This document shows, one piece after another, positions 21,477 through 29,202 of a stretch of DNA of 31,016 nucleotides. A model generated the notes under the pieces. That model did no database searches and had not been told where the DNA came from. It saw only the letters and a list, made by a program, of their open reading frames with translations. The stretch covers positions 1 through 31,016 of the forward strand of contig CAYOYK010000025.1 in NCBI GenBank assembly GCA_964408185.1, written 5' to 3'. The translations under genes were made by a program, and so were the position numbers. How positions within the stretch are numbered: the first letter of the stretch is position 1; each line of letters starts with the position of its first letter. The stretch comes from CAYOYK01 sp964408185. GTDB lineage: Bacteria; Bacillota; Clostridia; Christensenellales; Aristaeellaceae.

Positions 21477-22496
21477 ATGGACGCTGTTAGAATATTGGAG
21501 GTCAAGCAGAGCGTGTTTGCGCGCAACGATCAGGAGGCTGACGAGCTGCGCGGCGAGCTGAAGCAAAAAAAGGTATTTCTGCTCAATCTCATGTCCGCGC
21601 CCGGATCGGGCAAAACGACGCTGCTCACCCAAACGCTGAATCGGCTCAAGGACGAGCTTCGCATCGGTGTGATGGAGGCGGACATTGACTCCGATGTGGA
21701 CGCGAAAAAAATTGCGACCACCGGGGTCAAAGCTATTCAGCTCCACACGGGCGGCATGTGCCACCTCGACGCGGCGATGACCCGGCAAGGGCTGGAGGGC
21801 CTCGGCGTGGAGGGCCTCGACCTCGCGGTGCTGGAGAACGTGGGCAATCTGGTCTGCCCGGCTGAGTTTGATACGGGCGCGTCCCGGAACGCCATGATCC
21901 TCTCGGTGCCGGAGGGCGACGACAAGCCGCTCAAGTATCCGCTGATGTTTTCCATTTGCGATGTGGTGCTTGTCAACAAGATCGACGTGGCCCCGTACTT
22001 TGACTTTGATTTGGCCCGCTGTACGGAGTACGTGCACATGCGCAATCCCCGCGCGGCTGTGCTGCCCGTGTGCGCCAAGACGGGCGAGGGCCTTGAGCCT
22101 TGGCTGCAATGGCTGCGCGGGCAGGTGGCGGCGTGGCGCGCCCAGCGGAATAGCGCCGCGCCGCGCGGGGCATGCTTCCGTGTAAAGGAGGCGAGCCCTA
22201 TGCAAGGACCCCTGTTCCCCGGAGCGCCGACCGACCCCGGTCTGCCGATGCCCTACGCGCCGATGCCCCCGGACGACGCGCCCGATACGCCGCCGGACGA
22301 CGGCGCGCTGTTTGGCGCGCTGGCGCGGGATATACTGCCCGATCGCTACGCGGCCGCTCATCGGGACGATGCGGCCAAGAGCCTCAGCCCGCTGGCGCGC
22401 ATGGCCGACGAGCACGAGAGCACCGACGTGTTGGGCTCCTACACCGGCATGGCGCAGGATGGAGATCCGCCGGTGCAGGATGCGGACGACCTGTAA
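21477..22496 (+). CDS. hypB: Hydrogenase maturation GTPase HypB, fused in frame to a 98-residue C-terminal protein
   Basis: The frame encodes 339 residues. Residues 1 to about 225 are HypB: P-loop SAPGSGKTT at about 40-48, EADIDSDVDAKKI, the metal site TGGMCHLDA, ENVGNLVCPAEFD and the GTP-specificity motif NKID. HypB supplies nickel to [NiFe] hydrogenase or urease-type enzymes. A usual HypB ends around QVAAWRA. Here the frame runs on without a stop into a Pro/Asp-rich segment whose own ATG (22200) has a perfect ribosome binding site. A TAA lies one frame off at 22183-22185, so an indel (real or sequencing error) may have removed the HypB stop. Start: AAAAGGAG at 21462-21469. No hypA is adjacent. 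Confidence 0.9.
   Translation: MDAVRILEVKQSVFARNDQEADELRGELKQKKVFLLNLMSAPGSGKTTLLTQTLNRLKDELRIGVMEADIDSDVDAKKIATTGVKAIQLHTGGMCHLDAAMTRQGLEGLGVEGLDLAVLENVGNLVCPAEFDTGASRNAMILSVPEGDDKPLKYPLMFSICDVVLVNKIDVAPYFDFDLARCTEYVHMRNPRAAVLPVCAKTGEGLEPWLQWLRGQVAAWRAQRNSAAPRGACFRVKEASPMQGPLFPGAPTDPGLPMPYAPMPPDDAPDTPPDDGALFGALARDILPDRYAAAHRDDAAKSLSPLARMADEHESTDVLGSYTGMAQDGDPPVQDADDL
22200..22496 (+). CDS. Small Pro/Asp-rich protein, probable separate start inside the hypB frame
   Basis: The 98-residue product begins MQGPLFPGAPTDPGLPM and ends SYTGMAQDGDPPVQDADDL. It is not recognised functionally; it is acidic, proline-rich in the first third and has no membrane segment. AAAGGAGG (22184-22191) sits eight bases before the ATG, the best ribosome binding site in this neighbourhood. 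It is therefore probably made as a separate protein even though it shares the frame with hypB. The terminator follows 4 bp after the stop. Confidence 0.65.
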   Translation: MQGPLFPGAPTDPGLPMPYAPMPPDDAPDTPPDDGALFGALARDILPDRYAAAHRDDAAKSLSPLARMADEHESTDVLGSYTGMAQDGDPPVQDADDL

Positions 22497-22500
22497 GCAA

Positions 22501-22544
22501 CGCCCCGAAGACCGTCTGACCGACGGCCTTCGGGGCGCCTTTTT
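22501..22544 (+). terminator. Rho-independent terminator of the hypB operon
   Basis: A stem of CGCCCCGAAG (22501-22510) with CTTCGGGGCG (22528-22537), extended inward by CCGTC/GACGG after one mismatch, followed by CCTTTTT. Confidence 0.95.
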
Positions 22545-22564
22545 AGATTGGCGGAGAAACGGTG

Positions 22565-22862
22565 GCGGGGCGTATCAGGGCGCGCAGGAGTGCGCAGGGC
22601 GTGCCGGGGTGCGCGGGATGTGCCGGGGTGCGCAGGGCGTGCGGGCGTGTTGGGGCGTGCGGGCGTGTCGTGGTGCGCGGGACGTGCCGGGGTGCGCGGG
22701 CCGTGTCGGGGTGCGCGGGCCGTGTTGGGGTGCGCGGGCCGTGTCGGGGGGCGCGGGACGTGCCGGAGCACGCAGGGCGTGCCGGAGCGTGCGAGGCATG
22801 CCGGAGCGTACTGGAGCGTGTCGGGGCGTGCCGGGGCGTGGCGGGGCATGCCGGAGCGCAGG
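22565..22862 (+). repeat. G-rich 19-bp tandem repeat (minisatellite)
   Basis: About 300 bp of degenerate tandem units of the form GGGGTGCGCGGGCCGTGTC, roughly 15 units. The best-preserved run is at about 22689-22745, where three adjacent units differ by single bases. The plus strand is almost free of A and rich in GGGG runs. As 19 is not a multiple of three, all frames stay open and spurious ORFs arise; none has a ribosome binding site. It lies between the hypB terminator and the stop of the FAD/Rieske gene. Confidence 0.9.
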
Positions 22863-22928
22863 CAATCCGCCAAGCTGCATGCACGGCTTACCCTTTGGGA
22901 GGCATGGCGGCGGGCGAGGCTGCTTCGC

Positions 22929-24272
22929 CTATTTTCGGCGGTGCGCGTGGCGTATGCGCGCGTTACGCGTGGCGGGGGCGGCCAGCACGCGCCCGATATC
23001 GTCAAACTGGGAGCCGTGGCAGGGACACTCCCATGTGCGCGTGCGCGGGCGGTAGCGCAGGCGGCACCCCCCGTGCGGGCAGCGCGGCGCGCGCAGACGA
23101 GCTTCGGCGGCGACGGCTCTGCCCGCCTCCCTGAGCGCCGTCCCCATCACGCAAAGGCGGCTGTATGCGCCCTCCCGGCTCCGCGCGTAGATGGCGTAGC
23201 CGTCCATCGGCAGGCCCAGTATGGCCGCGCTTACCGCCTGCGCGGCCACCATGCTCCGAACGATGCCGCAGCGTCCGTACCCCGATTGCACAAAGATGTT
23301 GGGCGTGCGCTTGCTGTACGGGCCGATGTAGGGCAGTCCGTCCGACGAGCGGACCAAAGCGCCGGGGCGGCCCTCCTGCGGCTCGGCCTGCCCGAAATAC
23401 GCGGCGTAGCGCTGCTTGTAGCGGCGGAGCGCGTCGTCTTTGCCGCAGCCCATGGCGGGGCCGGGCAGCCAAAGCAGCGTGTCGCCTTGGAAGGCCCTGA
23501 GGGCGTAGCGTCCGGCCACGTCGGCGTACATTCCCTCAAACCCGGCGGGATGCAAAAGCTGTATCAGCGCGTCGCGCTGCTGCGTCAGCCGCAGGAAGTA
23601 CCAGCCCGGCAAATTGACGATGGGGTAGCCCGTGGCGATGATGATGTACGGGGCCAGCACGCTGCCGGTATCGGTGTACACGACGTTGCTGTCCACGGAG
23701 ATCACGCGCGAGCGCTCGTACAGCGAAAGCCCCATGGCCAGCGATAGGCGGGTCAGCGCGCGCAAATAGGGCCGCGGCTCCAGCACCGCCTGCCGGGGCA
23801 CGCGCAGGCCCGCCTGCGTTGGCACGGGGCATTGCGTGCCCTCAAGCCATTCCACGGCGGCTCCTGCCCGCAGCGCCGCCTGCTGGGTGCTCGCCAGCCG
23901 TTCGGCAGCCCTTGCGTCCGACGCGGTCAGGATGAGATCCTGCTCGCGAAAGCCAAACGGCGAGACTGCCTCGGCGGCGGCCAGCTCGCGGATGACCTCG
24001 TAGGCCGCCGCGCTGGTCTGAAACAGCGCCGCGGCATAGTCCCGGCCGAAACGGCGCTCCGCGTGCGCGTATTCGTCGCCCTGCGTGGTGGCGATCATCC
24101 CCGCGCACCCTCCGCTGGCCCCGGAACCGACGACCTCGGCCTCCAGCAGCGTTACGCGCAGTCCGGCGCGCAGCAGCAGCAGCGCTGTGTGCAGCCCGCT
24201 GAAGCCTCCGCCCACGATCACCGCGTCCGCGCTGCGCCGACCGCGCAGGGGCCCGCGCGCCTGTCGCTCCAT
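22929..24272 (-). CDS. FAD-dependent oxidoreductase with C-terminal Rieske domain
   Basis: The 447-residue protein combines a DAO-type FAD domain (dinucleotide fold DAVIVGGGFSGLHTALLLL at about 16-34, and GASGGCAGMI) with a C-terminal Rieske [2Fe-2S] domain. Ligands are C398-P-H400 and C416-P-C418-H419; C403 and C418 are placed like the disulphide pair of high-potential Rieske proteins. It resembles the Bacillus YhfW type; the substrate (perhaps an amine or amino acid) is unknown. AGGAGG lies nine bases upstream of the ATG at 24272. The Arg/His-rich last 12 residues look atypical. The minisatellite begins about 65 bp beyond its stop. Confidence 0.9.
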   Translation of the reverse strand: MERQARGPLRGRRSADAVIVGGGFSGLHTALLLLRAGLRVTLLEAEVVGSGASGGCAGMIATTQGDEYAHAERRFGRDYAAALFQTSAAAYEVIRELAAAEAVSPFGFREQDLILTASDARAAERLASTQQAALRAGAAVEWLEGTQCPVPTQAGLRVPRQAVLEPRPYLRALTRLSLAMGLSLYERSRVISVDSNVVYTDTGSVLAPYIIIATGYPIVNLPGWYFLRLTQQRDALIQLLHPAGFEGMYADVAGRYALRAFQGDTLLWLPGPAMGCGKDDALRRYKQRYAAYFGQAEPQEGRPGALVRSSDGLPYIGPYSKRTPNIFVQSGYGRCGIVRSMVAAQAVSAAILGLPMDGYAIYARSREGAYSRLCVMGTALREAGRAVAAEARLRAPRCPHGGCRLRYRPRTRTWECPCHGSQFDDIGRVLAAPATRNARIRHAHRRK

Positions 24273-24587
24273 TTATGCCGCCTCCTCGCGGGGGTAGTAT
24301 GCGCGGAGGGAATCATTTCATCCGATATCAAGGGCGCGGGCCCGTTCGGCCGGGCAGGCGCGGGGAGGAAAACGGCGCTTGGAAGGCAATCGCGGGCGGC
24401 GCGTATCTGCGCGTGCAGACGCGGCGCCGCCTGCAGCGCGGCGTCAAACCGGGCGTCCTGCCGCGCTGCTTGGGCTGGGTGGGGCGCGCCGCCCTCGCCC
24501 GTGGGAAGAATTTGGCTTTGTCCCTCGTTTGGATATTCGATGGGAAAAATGACCCGTCGGGTAAAACCCAAAAGGAGGAATCGTCCC
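24273..24587. other. Intergenic region between divergent genes
   Basis: About 315 bp, GC-rich, between the divergently oriented oxidoreductase and secreted-protein genes. No gene with a ribosome binding site is seen and no clear SigA promoter was found in either direction. Just before the ribosome binding site at 24571, two mutually exclusive small hairpins are possible: ACCCG/CGGGT (24552-24562) and GGGT/ACCC (24559-24569). Confidence 0.4.
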
Positions 24588-25289
24588 ATGAAAAGAATCC
24601 TTGCGCTTGGAGTCGCGCTCGCGCTGCTTTTTTCGGTCGGCGCTTTTGCACAGACGATCGCTTTCCCGGCAGGCCCCGCGACCCCGGCTGAGAACGGCCT
24701 CTCGCAGGACGACGCCGTAACGATTGCCAGAAGCGAGATGGCGCGGCGGGAGAACCTTCCGCTTGCCGAGGTAGACATGTATCGGGCGAAGGCCGGCTAT
24801 GTCACGCTGGAAAGCGGCGAGGAGGCGTGGGTCGTCCTGCTGGACTGCGAGGTAAACGGCACGGACGCGCTTGTAACGCTTTCCGCGTCCGGCACAGAGG
24901 TGATTGATTACTGCGCGACCCACGAGGAGATCCTGACGGTCGTCTACAAACAGTGGACGCAGAAAAAAGGGGCGATCCGAACGTGGTCGATCGAGGATCA
25001 GGCCCTCTTAAACTGGCTGTTTGGCGCGGCGGACGCGTATGTGGTGCCCGACGAAAGCTGCATCAGCCAAGAGGCGGCAAGGGATATCGCGCTGGCTGCG
25101 CTCCCGCAGGCGGTTTCGTCGCCGGAGTTTGCGTACGGCTTCAAGCGGATGTCCTATCCGGACGGCGCGCAGGATCAGCTGGTCTGGCTGGTCACAATTT
25201 ACGAGAAGGGCAAGGAACGCTACGTGGTGCATATTTCCGCCATTGACGGCGTGGTGATCGAGTGCATCAAGATCGGCAATTTCGGCTGA
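24588..25289 (+). CDS. Secreted protein with PepSY-like repeats
   Basis: The 233-residue product starts MKRILALGVALALLFSVGAF, then AQT: a signal peptide with probable cleavage after AFA. The mature part has two PepSY-like units, about 38-105 (DDAVTIARSEMARRENLP, LESGEEAWVVLLDCEV) and about 160-230 (SQEAARDIALAALPQAV, VWLVTIYEKGKERYVVHIS). PepSY domains are found in protease inhibitors and cell-surface proteins. There are two Cys in the first unit and two in the second, and no cell-wall anchor motif. AAAGGAGG at 24571-24578 is nine bases from the ATG. It is monocistronic with a strong terminator. Confidence 0.82.
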   Translation: MKRILALGVALALLFSVGAFAQTIAFPAGPATPAENGLSQDDAVTIARSEMARRENLPLAEVDMYRAKAGYVTLESGEEAWVVLLDCEVNGTDALVTLSASGTEVIDYCATHEEILTVVYKQWTQKKGAIRTWSIEDQALLNWLFGAADAYVVPDESCISQEAARDIALAALPQAVSSPEFAYGFKRMSYPDGAQDQLVWLVTIYEKGKERYVVHISAIDGVVIECIKIGNFG

Positions 25290-25311
25290 GCCGCTCTGCC
25301 CGGCAGAAAGC

Positions 25312-25351
25312 AAGCAGGCTCCCTCCGCATCGGAGGGAACCTGCTTTTTTA
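25312..25351 (+). terminator. Rho-independent terminator after the secreted protein
   Basis: AAGCAGG (25312-25318) pairs with CCTGCTT (25340-25346) and, after one mismatch, TCCCTCCG pairs with CGGAGGGA (25320-25338). A run of six Ts follows. It probably also protects convergent pgi. Confidence 0.95.
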
Positions 25352-25374
25352 CTGAACCCAAGGGTCGGCGCGCC

Positions 25375-26790
25375 TTACAGCACGTACTCCTTCTTGCCGG
25401 CGGGACGGCTCTGCATCTCCTTGGCCTTGGCCTGATACTTCTCGTCCGTGTTGCCCAGCACCGCGTAGGAGGCGATTTTGCTCTCCTCCACGCCCGGCTG
25501 GTTGAACGCGTCGATATCCAGCAGCTCGCCCGCGTAGGCGGTCGCCAGCTCAAAGAAGTAAATCAGCTGGCCGATGGTATTGGCGTTGACCTCCGGCAGG
25601 GTAATGGTCTGGCTCATGCGGCCGCTGCGATAGAGCGCATACTCGGTGCCCTGACGCTCCGCGTCGATCAGCTGGTTGAGCGACTTGCCGCCGAGGAAGG
25701 CCACGTTGGCAAACTCCTCGCAGCCGTGCGGAATGGTGTATTCATTGCGGTACGCGCCCACCTTGAGCAGCGTGATGACCTTGTCATACGGACCCTCGGT
25801 GTAGAGCTGGAGCTGGCTGTGCTGATCGGTCACGCCCAGCGCCTTGGTGGGCGTCTGTCCGGCGTTGATCGCCATGCCCTTGCGGGTGACGTTTTTGCCA
25901 AGGCTCTCGGCCCAAAGCTGGCAGAACCAGTCCGCCATGTACTTGAGGCTGTCGGCGTAGGGCATAACGACCTGAATGTTGATGTCCATATCCTGCATGA
26001 GGATGTACTGGAGGGTTGCCTCCAGCAGGGCGGGGTTCTTCCATACGTCGTCGCTGTGGCAGCGCTTGTCCATCTCGGCCGCGCCCTCCAGCATGCCGCG
26101 AATGTCGATGCCGCACACAGCGGCGGGCAGCAGGCCCACCGGGCACAGCTCGCTGAAGCGGCCGCCCACGCTTGCGGGGATGTAGAACAGCTCAAAGCCC
26201 TCTTTGTGGGCCAGCTTGATCAGGTTGCCCTTCTCGGTATCGGTGGTGGCGACGATGTGCTTCTGCCAGCCCTCGCCGACCTTCTGCTTGAGCAGGCTGC
26301 TGATAATCAGGTACTGGCTCATGGTCTCGGCGGTCGCGCCGGACTTTGTGATGATGTTGAAGCAGGTCTTTTCCACGTCGATAACGTCCAGCAGCGCCTT
26401 CATGCGCTCAGGATCCACGTTGTCCTCCACGTAGAAGCGGGGGCCGTTGCGCTTATCGGCGGGCAGATCGTTGTAATGCAGGTGGTTGAGCGCCTGCTGG
26501 ATGGCGATGGGCCCCAGCGCGCTGCCGCCGATGCCCAGCACCACAAACGCCTCAAACTGGGTGCGGATGGAGCCCGCGACCTTCTCGATCTTGGCGACGA
26601 TTTCGCTTTGGTTGTAGGGCAGCTCCGTCCAGCCCAGCCAGCCGGCGCCGCGGTTCTTTTGCACGTTCTCTTGGGCAGCCTTGGCAGCCTGCGCCATCTC
26701 GTCCACCTGCGCGTCGCTTACGCCGTACTGGTAGCCGATAACGTCGCTCATCATATGGTTGATATCCAAGCTGATCTGCGGATTGGCCAT
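25375..26790 (-). CDS. pgi: Glucose-6-phosphate isomerase
   Basis: The 471-residue enzyme interconverts glucose 6-phosphate and fructose 6-phosphate in the cytoplasm. Family motifs: VLGIGGSALGP near residue 85, TKSGATAETMSQ, ASVGGRFSELCPVG, GQTPTKALGVTDQHSQLQLY and PHGCEE. Length is within the range of the bacterial short form. The ATG at 26790 (MANPQISLD) is chosen because AAAGGA lies at suitable distance; an ATG three codons upstream is inside the Shine-Dalgarno spacing. It is monocistronic and divergent from the malic enzyme gene. Confidence 0.96.
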   Translation of the reverse strand: MANPQISLDINHMMSDVIGYQYGVSDAQVDEMAQAAKAAQENVQKNRGAGWLGWTELPYNQSEIVAKIEKVAGSIRTQFEAFVVLGIGGSALGPIAIQQALNHLHYNDLPADKRNGPRFYVEDNVDPERMKALLDVIDVEKTCFNIITKSGATAETMSQYLIISSLLKQKVGEGWQKHIVATTDTEKGNLIKLAHKEGFELFYIPASVGGRFSELCPVGLLPAAVCGIDIRGMLEGAAEMDKRCHSDDVWKNPALLEATLQYILMQDMDINIQVVMPYADSLKYMADWFCQLWAESLGKNVTRKGMAINAGQTPTKALGVTDQHSQLQLYTEGPYDKVITLLKVGAYRNEYTIPHGCEEFANVAFLGGKSLNQLIDAERQGTEYALYRSGRMSQTITLPEVNANTIGQLIYFFELATAYAGELLDIDAFNQPGVEESKIASYAVLGNTDEKYQAKAKEMQSRPAGKKEYVL

Positions 26791-26828
26791 GGGTCTCATC
26801 CTTTCTGGTATCCAATGCTTACCATGAT

Positions 26829-26856
26829 ATCATAACACGTTTTAACAGTTTTGCAA
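26829..26856 (-). promoter_or_regulatory. Promoter of pgi
   Basis: On the minus strand TTGCAA (26851-26856), a 16-bp spacer and TATGAT (26829-26834) with an extended TG. A perfect palindrome ATGATATCAT (26824-26833) overlaps the -10 and might be an operator. Confidence 0.7.
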
Positions 26857-26918
26857 GACTGCCGAAGGGCCGCGCGAGGGGCAAATCGCGGCGTAAGCAT
26901 TTTTTGTACAGGCGCAAG

Positions 26919-26947
26919 TTGCCAACCCCGCGCGATGATGGTATGAT
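26919..26947 (+). promoter_or_regulatory. Promoter of the malic enzyme operon
   Basis: TTGCCA (26919-26924), a 17-bp spacer and TATGAT (26942-26947), about 30 bp upstream of the ATG. Confidence 0.8.
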
Positions 26948-26977
26948 ACAGCCATCAACGACGGGGGAGACGAGCGC

Positions 26978-28150
26978 ATGGATATCAAAGCGGAGGCGCT
27001 TCAAAAGCACTACGAATGGCGGGGGAAAATCGAAATCGCGCCGCGCGTGCAGGTAAAGGATCGGCAGGCGCTGTCGCTGGCATACACGCCGGGCGTGGCG
27101 GAGCCCTGCCTCGAAATCCAAAGGGACATCGCCAAATCCTTTGAGCTGACGCGCCGCCACAACTTGGTGGCGGTCATCACCGATGGGACGGCGGTGCTGG
27201 GCCTTGGCGATATCGGCCCGGAGGCGGGCATGCCCGTGATGGAGGGCAAGTGCGTGCTCTTTAAGGAGTTTGCCGATGTGGACGCGTTCCCGCTGTGCAT
27301 CAAGAGCAAGGATGTGGACGAGCTGGTCCGCACGATCTATCTGCTTTCCGGCAGCTTTGGCGGCATCAATTTGGAGGATATCGCCGCGCCGCGCTGCTTT
27401 GAGGTGGAGCGTCGGCTCAAGGAGCTGTGCGATATCCCCGTCTTTCATGACGATCAGCACGGCACGGCCGTGGTGGTGGCCGCCGCGCTGCTTAACGCGC
27501 TGCGCGTGGTGGGCAAGCGAATGGAAGACGTGCGCTGTGTCATCAACGGCGCGGGCTCGGCGGGCATTGCCATCGCAAAGCATTTGCAGCGCTTTGGCAT
27601 TGGCGAGTTGACCATTGTGGATCGCAGGGGCGTCCTCTGCGGCGGCGAGGAATGCCTGAACGATGCGCAGCGCGACATGGCTGCCCAGACCAACCAGAGC
27701 CGCCTTTCCGGCACGCTGGCGGACGCGGTGCGCGGCGCGGACGTGTTTGTGGGCGTATCCGCGCCCGGCGTGCTCAAGCCGGAGATGGTCGCGGGCATGG
27801 CAAAGGGCGCGGTTGTGTTCCCCATGGCCAACCCCGTGCCGGAGATTGCCCCGGACGAGGCGCTCGCCGCCGGAGCGGCGGTGGTAGGCACCGGCCGGAG
27901 CGATTACAAAAACCAGATCAACAACGTGCTGGCCTTTCCGGGCATCTTCCGGGGCGCGTTGGATGTACGCGCCAGCGATATCAACGTGGAAATGCAGCTT
28001 GCGGCCTCCCGCGCCATTGCCGGGCTGGTGAGCGACGCGGAGCTGAGCGCCGATTACATCCTGCCGCAGGCGTTCGACAAGCGCGTCGGCATGACGGTTG
28101 CCAAGGCCGTTGCGGAGGCCGCCCGCCTTTCCGGCGTGGCGCGCCTGTAA
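26978..28150 (+). CDS. Malic enzyme (oxidative decarboxylating malate dehydrogenase)
   Basis: The 390-residue protein is the short bacterial form that converts malate to pyruvate and CO2 with reduction of NAD(P). It has SLAYTPGVAEPC with catalytic Y36, GKCVLFKEFADVDAFPL, the acidic metal site near NLEDIAAPRCFEVE, FHDDQHGTAVV, the Rossmann motif NGAGSAGIAIAKHL and MANPVPEI. NAD versus NADP use cannot be decided by eye. GGGGGAG lies about nine bases before the ATG. The mmcQ-like gene follows 2 bp after the stop. Confidence 0.95.
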   Translation: MDIKAEALQKHYEWRGKIEIAPRVQVKDRQALSLAYTPGVAEPCLEIQRDIAKSFELTRRHNLVAVITDGTAVLGLGDIGPEAGMPVMEGKCVLFKEFADVDAFPLCIKSKDVDELVRTIYLLSGSFGGINLEDIAAPRCFEVERRLKELCDIPVFHDDQHGTAVVVAAALLNALRVVGKRMEDVRCVINGAGSAGIAIAKHLQRFGIGELTIVDRRGVLCGGEECLNDAQRDMAAQTNQSRLSGTLADAVRGADVFVGVSAPGVLKPEMVAGMAKGAVVFPMANPVPEIAPDEALAAGAAVVGTGRSDYKNQINNVLAFPGIFRGALDVRASDINVEMQLAASRAIAGLVSDAELSADYILPQAFDKRVGMTVAKAVAEAARLSGVARL

Positions 28151-28152
28151 GC

Positions 28153-28530
28153 GTGACGGCGCAGGAGCTTATCGCGCACGGCCTCGCCAAGCCCGGCGCG
28201 TACCTTGATACGCCCTTCGGGCCGGAGCCTGTCTGCGTCCGCGTGGAGCGCGCGATCTTCGCGGAGGTCTATCCCGGACGGGACTGGGTGACGCTCAGGT
28301 GCGAGCCGAGCGATGGGCTGATGTGGCGAGGGCGCTACCCGGACGCCGTGCGTCGGGGCTATCATTGCCCGCCCGTGCAGCAGCCCTACCACAACACCGT
28401 GCTGCTGGATGGTTCCGTGCCGGATGATGAGCTGCTGCAAATGCTGGATGGCAGTTATCAGCGGGCGCTGCGCTCGCTGACCAAGTCGGCCCGCCTGCGC
28501 GTGGAGGCTGACGCGGGCAAGGACGAATAG
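28153..28530 (+). CDS. YjbR/MmcQ-like protein
   Basis: The 125-residue product starts at GTG 28153, 2 bp after the malic enzyme stop, without its own Shine-Dalgarno; translation is probably coupled. It resembles the MmcQ/YjbR family (CyaY-like fold): AYLDTPFGPEPVCVRVERAI, DWVTLRCEP, YHNTVLLDGSVPDDELLQML and SYQRALRSLTK. Members are often annotated as DNA-binding from a structural resemblance; the true function is unknown. The frame is open upstream through the malic enzyme gene but not coding there. Confidence 0.8.
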   Translation: MTAQELIAHGLAKPGAYLDTPFGPEPVCVRVERAIFAEVYPGRDWVTLRCEPSDGLMWRGRYPDAVRRGYHCPPVQQPYHNTVLLDGSVPDDELLQMLDGSYQRALRSLTKSARLRVEADAGKDE

Positions 28531-28536
28531 AGCGAA

Positions 28537-28689
28537 AGCAAGCCGCCTGTCAATACGACAGGCGGCCATCCCTTGCCTGAACGCAGCCGCCGCGAACAGC
28601 GCTGCGCTGGTTCGCATGCTTGGCTTTCCGCCGCGTGGACGTGCGGGGCGCTGTCCGCGCCCATGCAGGAGGCGGCGCCTCCGTTTTTT
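28537..28689 (+). terminator. Multi-hairpin intergenic region ending in a terminator
   Basis: After the mmcQ-like stop lie a perfect 10-bp hairpin (28542-28551 with 28557-28566), a bulged hairpin GCGAACAGCG/CGCTGGTTCGC (about 28592-28615), GGGCGC/GCGCCC (about 28656), and finally GGAGGC/GCCTCC (28668-28682) followed by six Ts. The last is a plausible rho-independent terminator. Four hairpins in 150 bp is more than termination needs. No similarity to the 11545/18539 element was seen. Confidence 0.6.
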
Positions 28690-28710
28690 GACTTGTGTTT
28701 TTTGACTTGT
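28683..28710. repeat. Perfect tandem 14-bp duplication
   Basis: GTTTTTTGACTTGT occurs twice head to tail (28683-28696 and 28697-28710) between the terminator hairpin and the GNAT stop, duplicating the T tract. Confidence 0.9.
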
Positions 28711-28721
28711 GTATGAGCTGG

Positions 28722-29192
28722 TCAGTCCAATAGCTGCTCCATGCCGATCTTTTGCGGCGTAAGCCCCATCCGCTGATAGAACGCCATGGCGGAGGGATTG
28801 CAGCACCACACATTGAGCGTGAGGCTGTGGCAGTCCAGCCCGCGGGCCAGAGCCAGCGTCGCGTCATAGAGCGCGCGGCCGACGTGCCGTCCGCGACAGT
28901 TCTCGTCGATGCAGAGGTCGTCCAAGTACAGGGTGGTAAAGTCGTTCAGGCTGCCCTCATTGAGGTGCCGCTGCACCACGCAGAAGGAGTATCCCAGCAA
29001 GCGCCCGTCCTCGACGGCGACCAGAACCGGCGCGTCCGGGTCGGCCAGAATCTGCCGGAGTTGCTCGTCGTCGTACTTGCGCCCGTTCTGCCGGAACAGA
29101 TCGGGACGGCCGCGCCGATGCACCTCGCACACCCGCAAAAGCAGCCTGCCAATTTCGGGGATGTCCGCCTCGACGGCTTGACGAATCTCCAT
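28722..29192 (-). CDS. GNAT-family N-acetyltransferase
   Basis: The 156-residue GNAT protein has an N-terminal strand (MEIRQAVEADIPEIGRLLL), acetyl-CoA motif A in LYLDDLCIDENCRGRHVGRA and motif B in LNVWCCNPSAMAFYQRMGL. It transfers an acetyl group to an unidentified amine (protein N-terminus, antibiotic or metabolite). AGGAGG sits six bases before the ATG. It follows mutY by 10 bp and is cotranscribed with it. Confidence 0.9.
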   Translation of the reverse strand: MEIRQAVEADIPEIGRLLLRVCEVHRRGRPDLFRQNGRKYDDEQLRQILADPDAPVLVAVEDGRLLGYSFCVVQRHLNEGSLNDFTTLYLDDLCIDENCRGRHVGRALYDATLALARGLDCHSLTLNVWCCNPSAMAFYQRMGLTPQKIGMEQLLD

Positions 29193-29202
29193 AGATTTCC
29201 TC

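Noticed and set aside
22565..22862. CRISPR array
   Set aside because: Units are directly tandem without unique spacers, are degenerate, and no cas genes are nearby.
22548..23747. Plus-strand ORFs rich in Gly, Arg and Cys through the minisatellite
   Set aside because: They arise because a 19-bp stop-free repeat leaves all frames open; no ribosome binding site, and they run antisense into the oxidoreductase gene.
24275..24691. A 138-codon plus-strand frame before the secreted protein gene
   Set aside because: No ribosome binding site, it overlaps the secreted protein gene in another frame, and has no recognisable motif.
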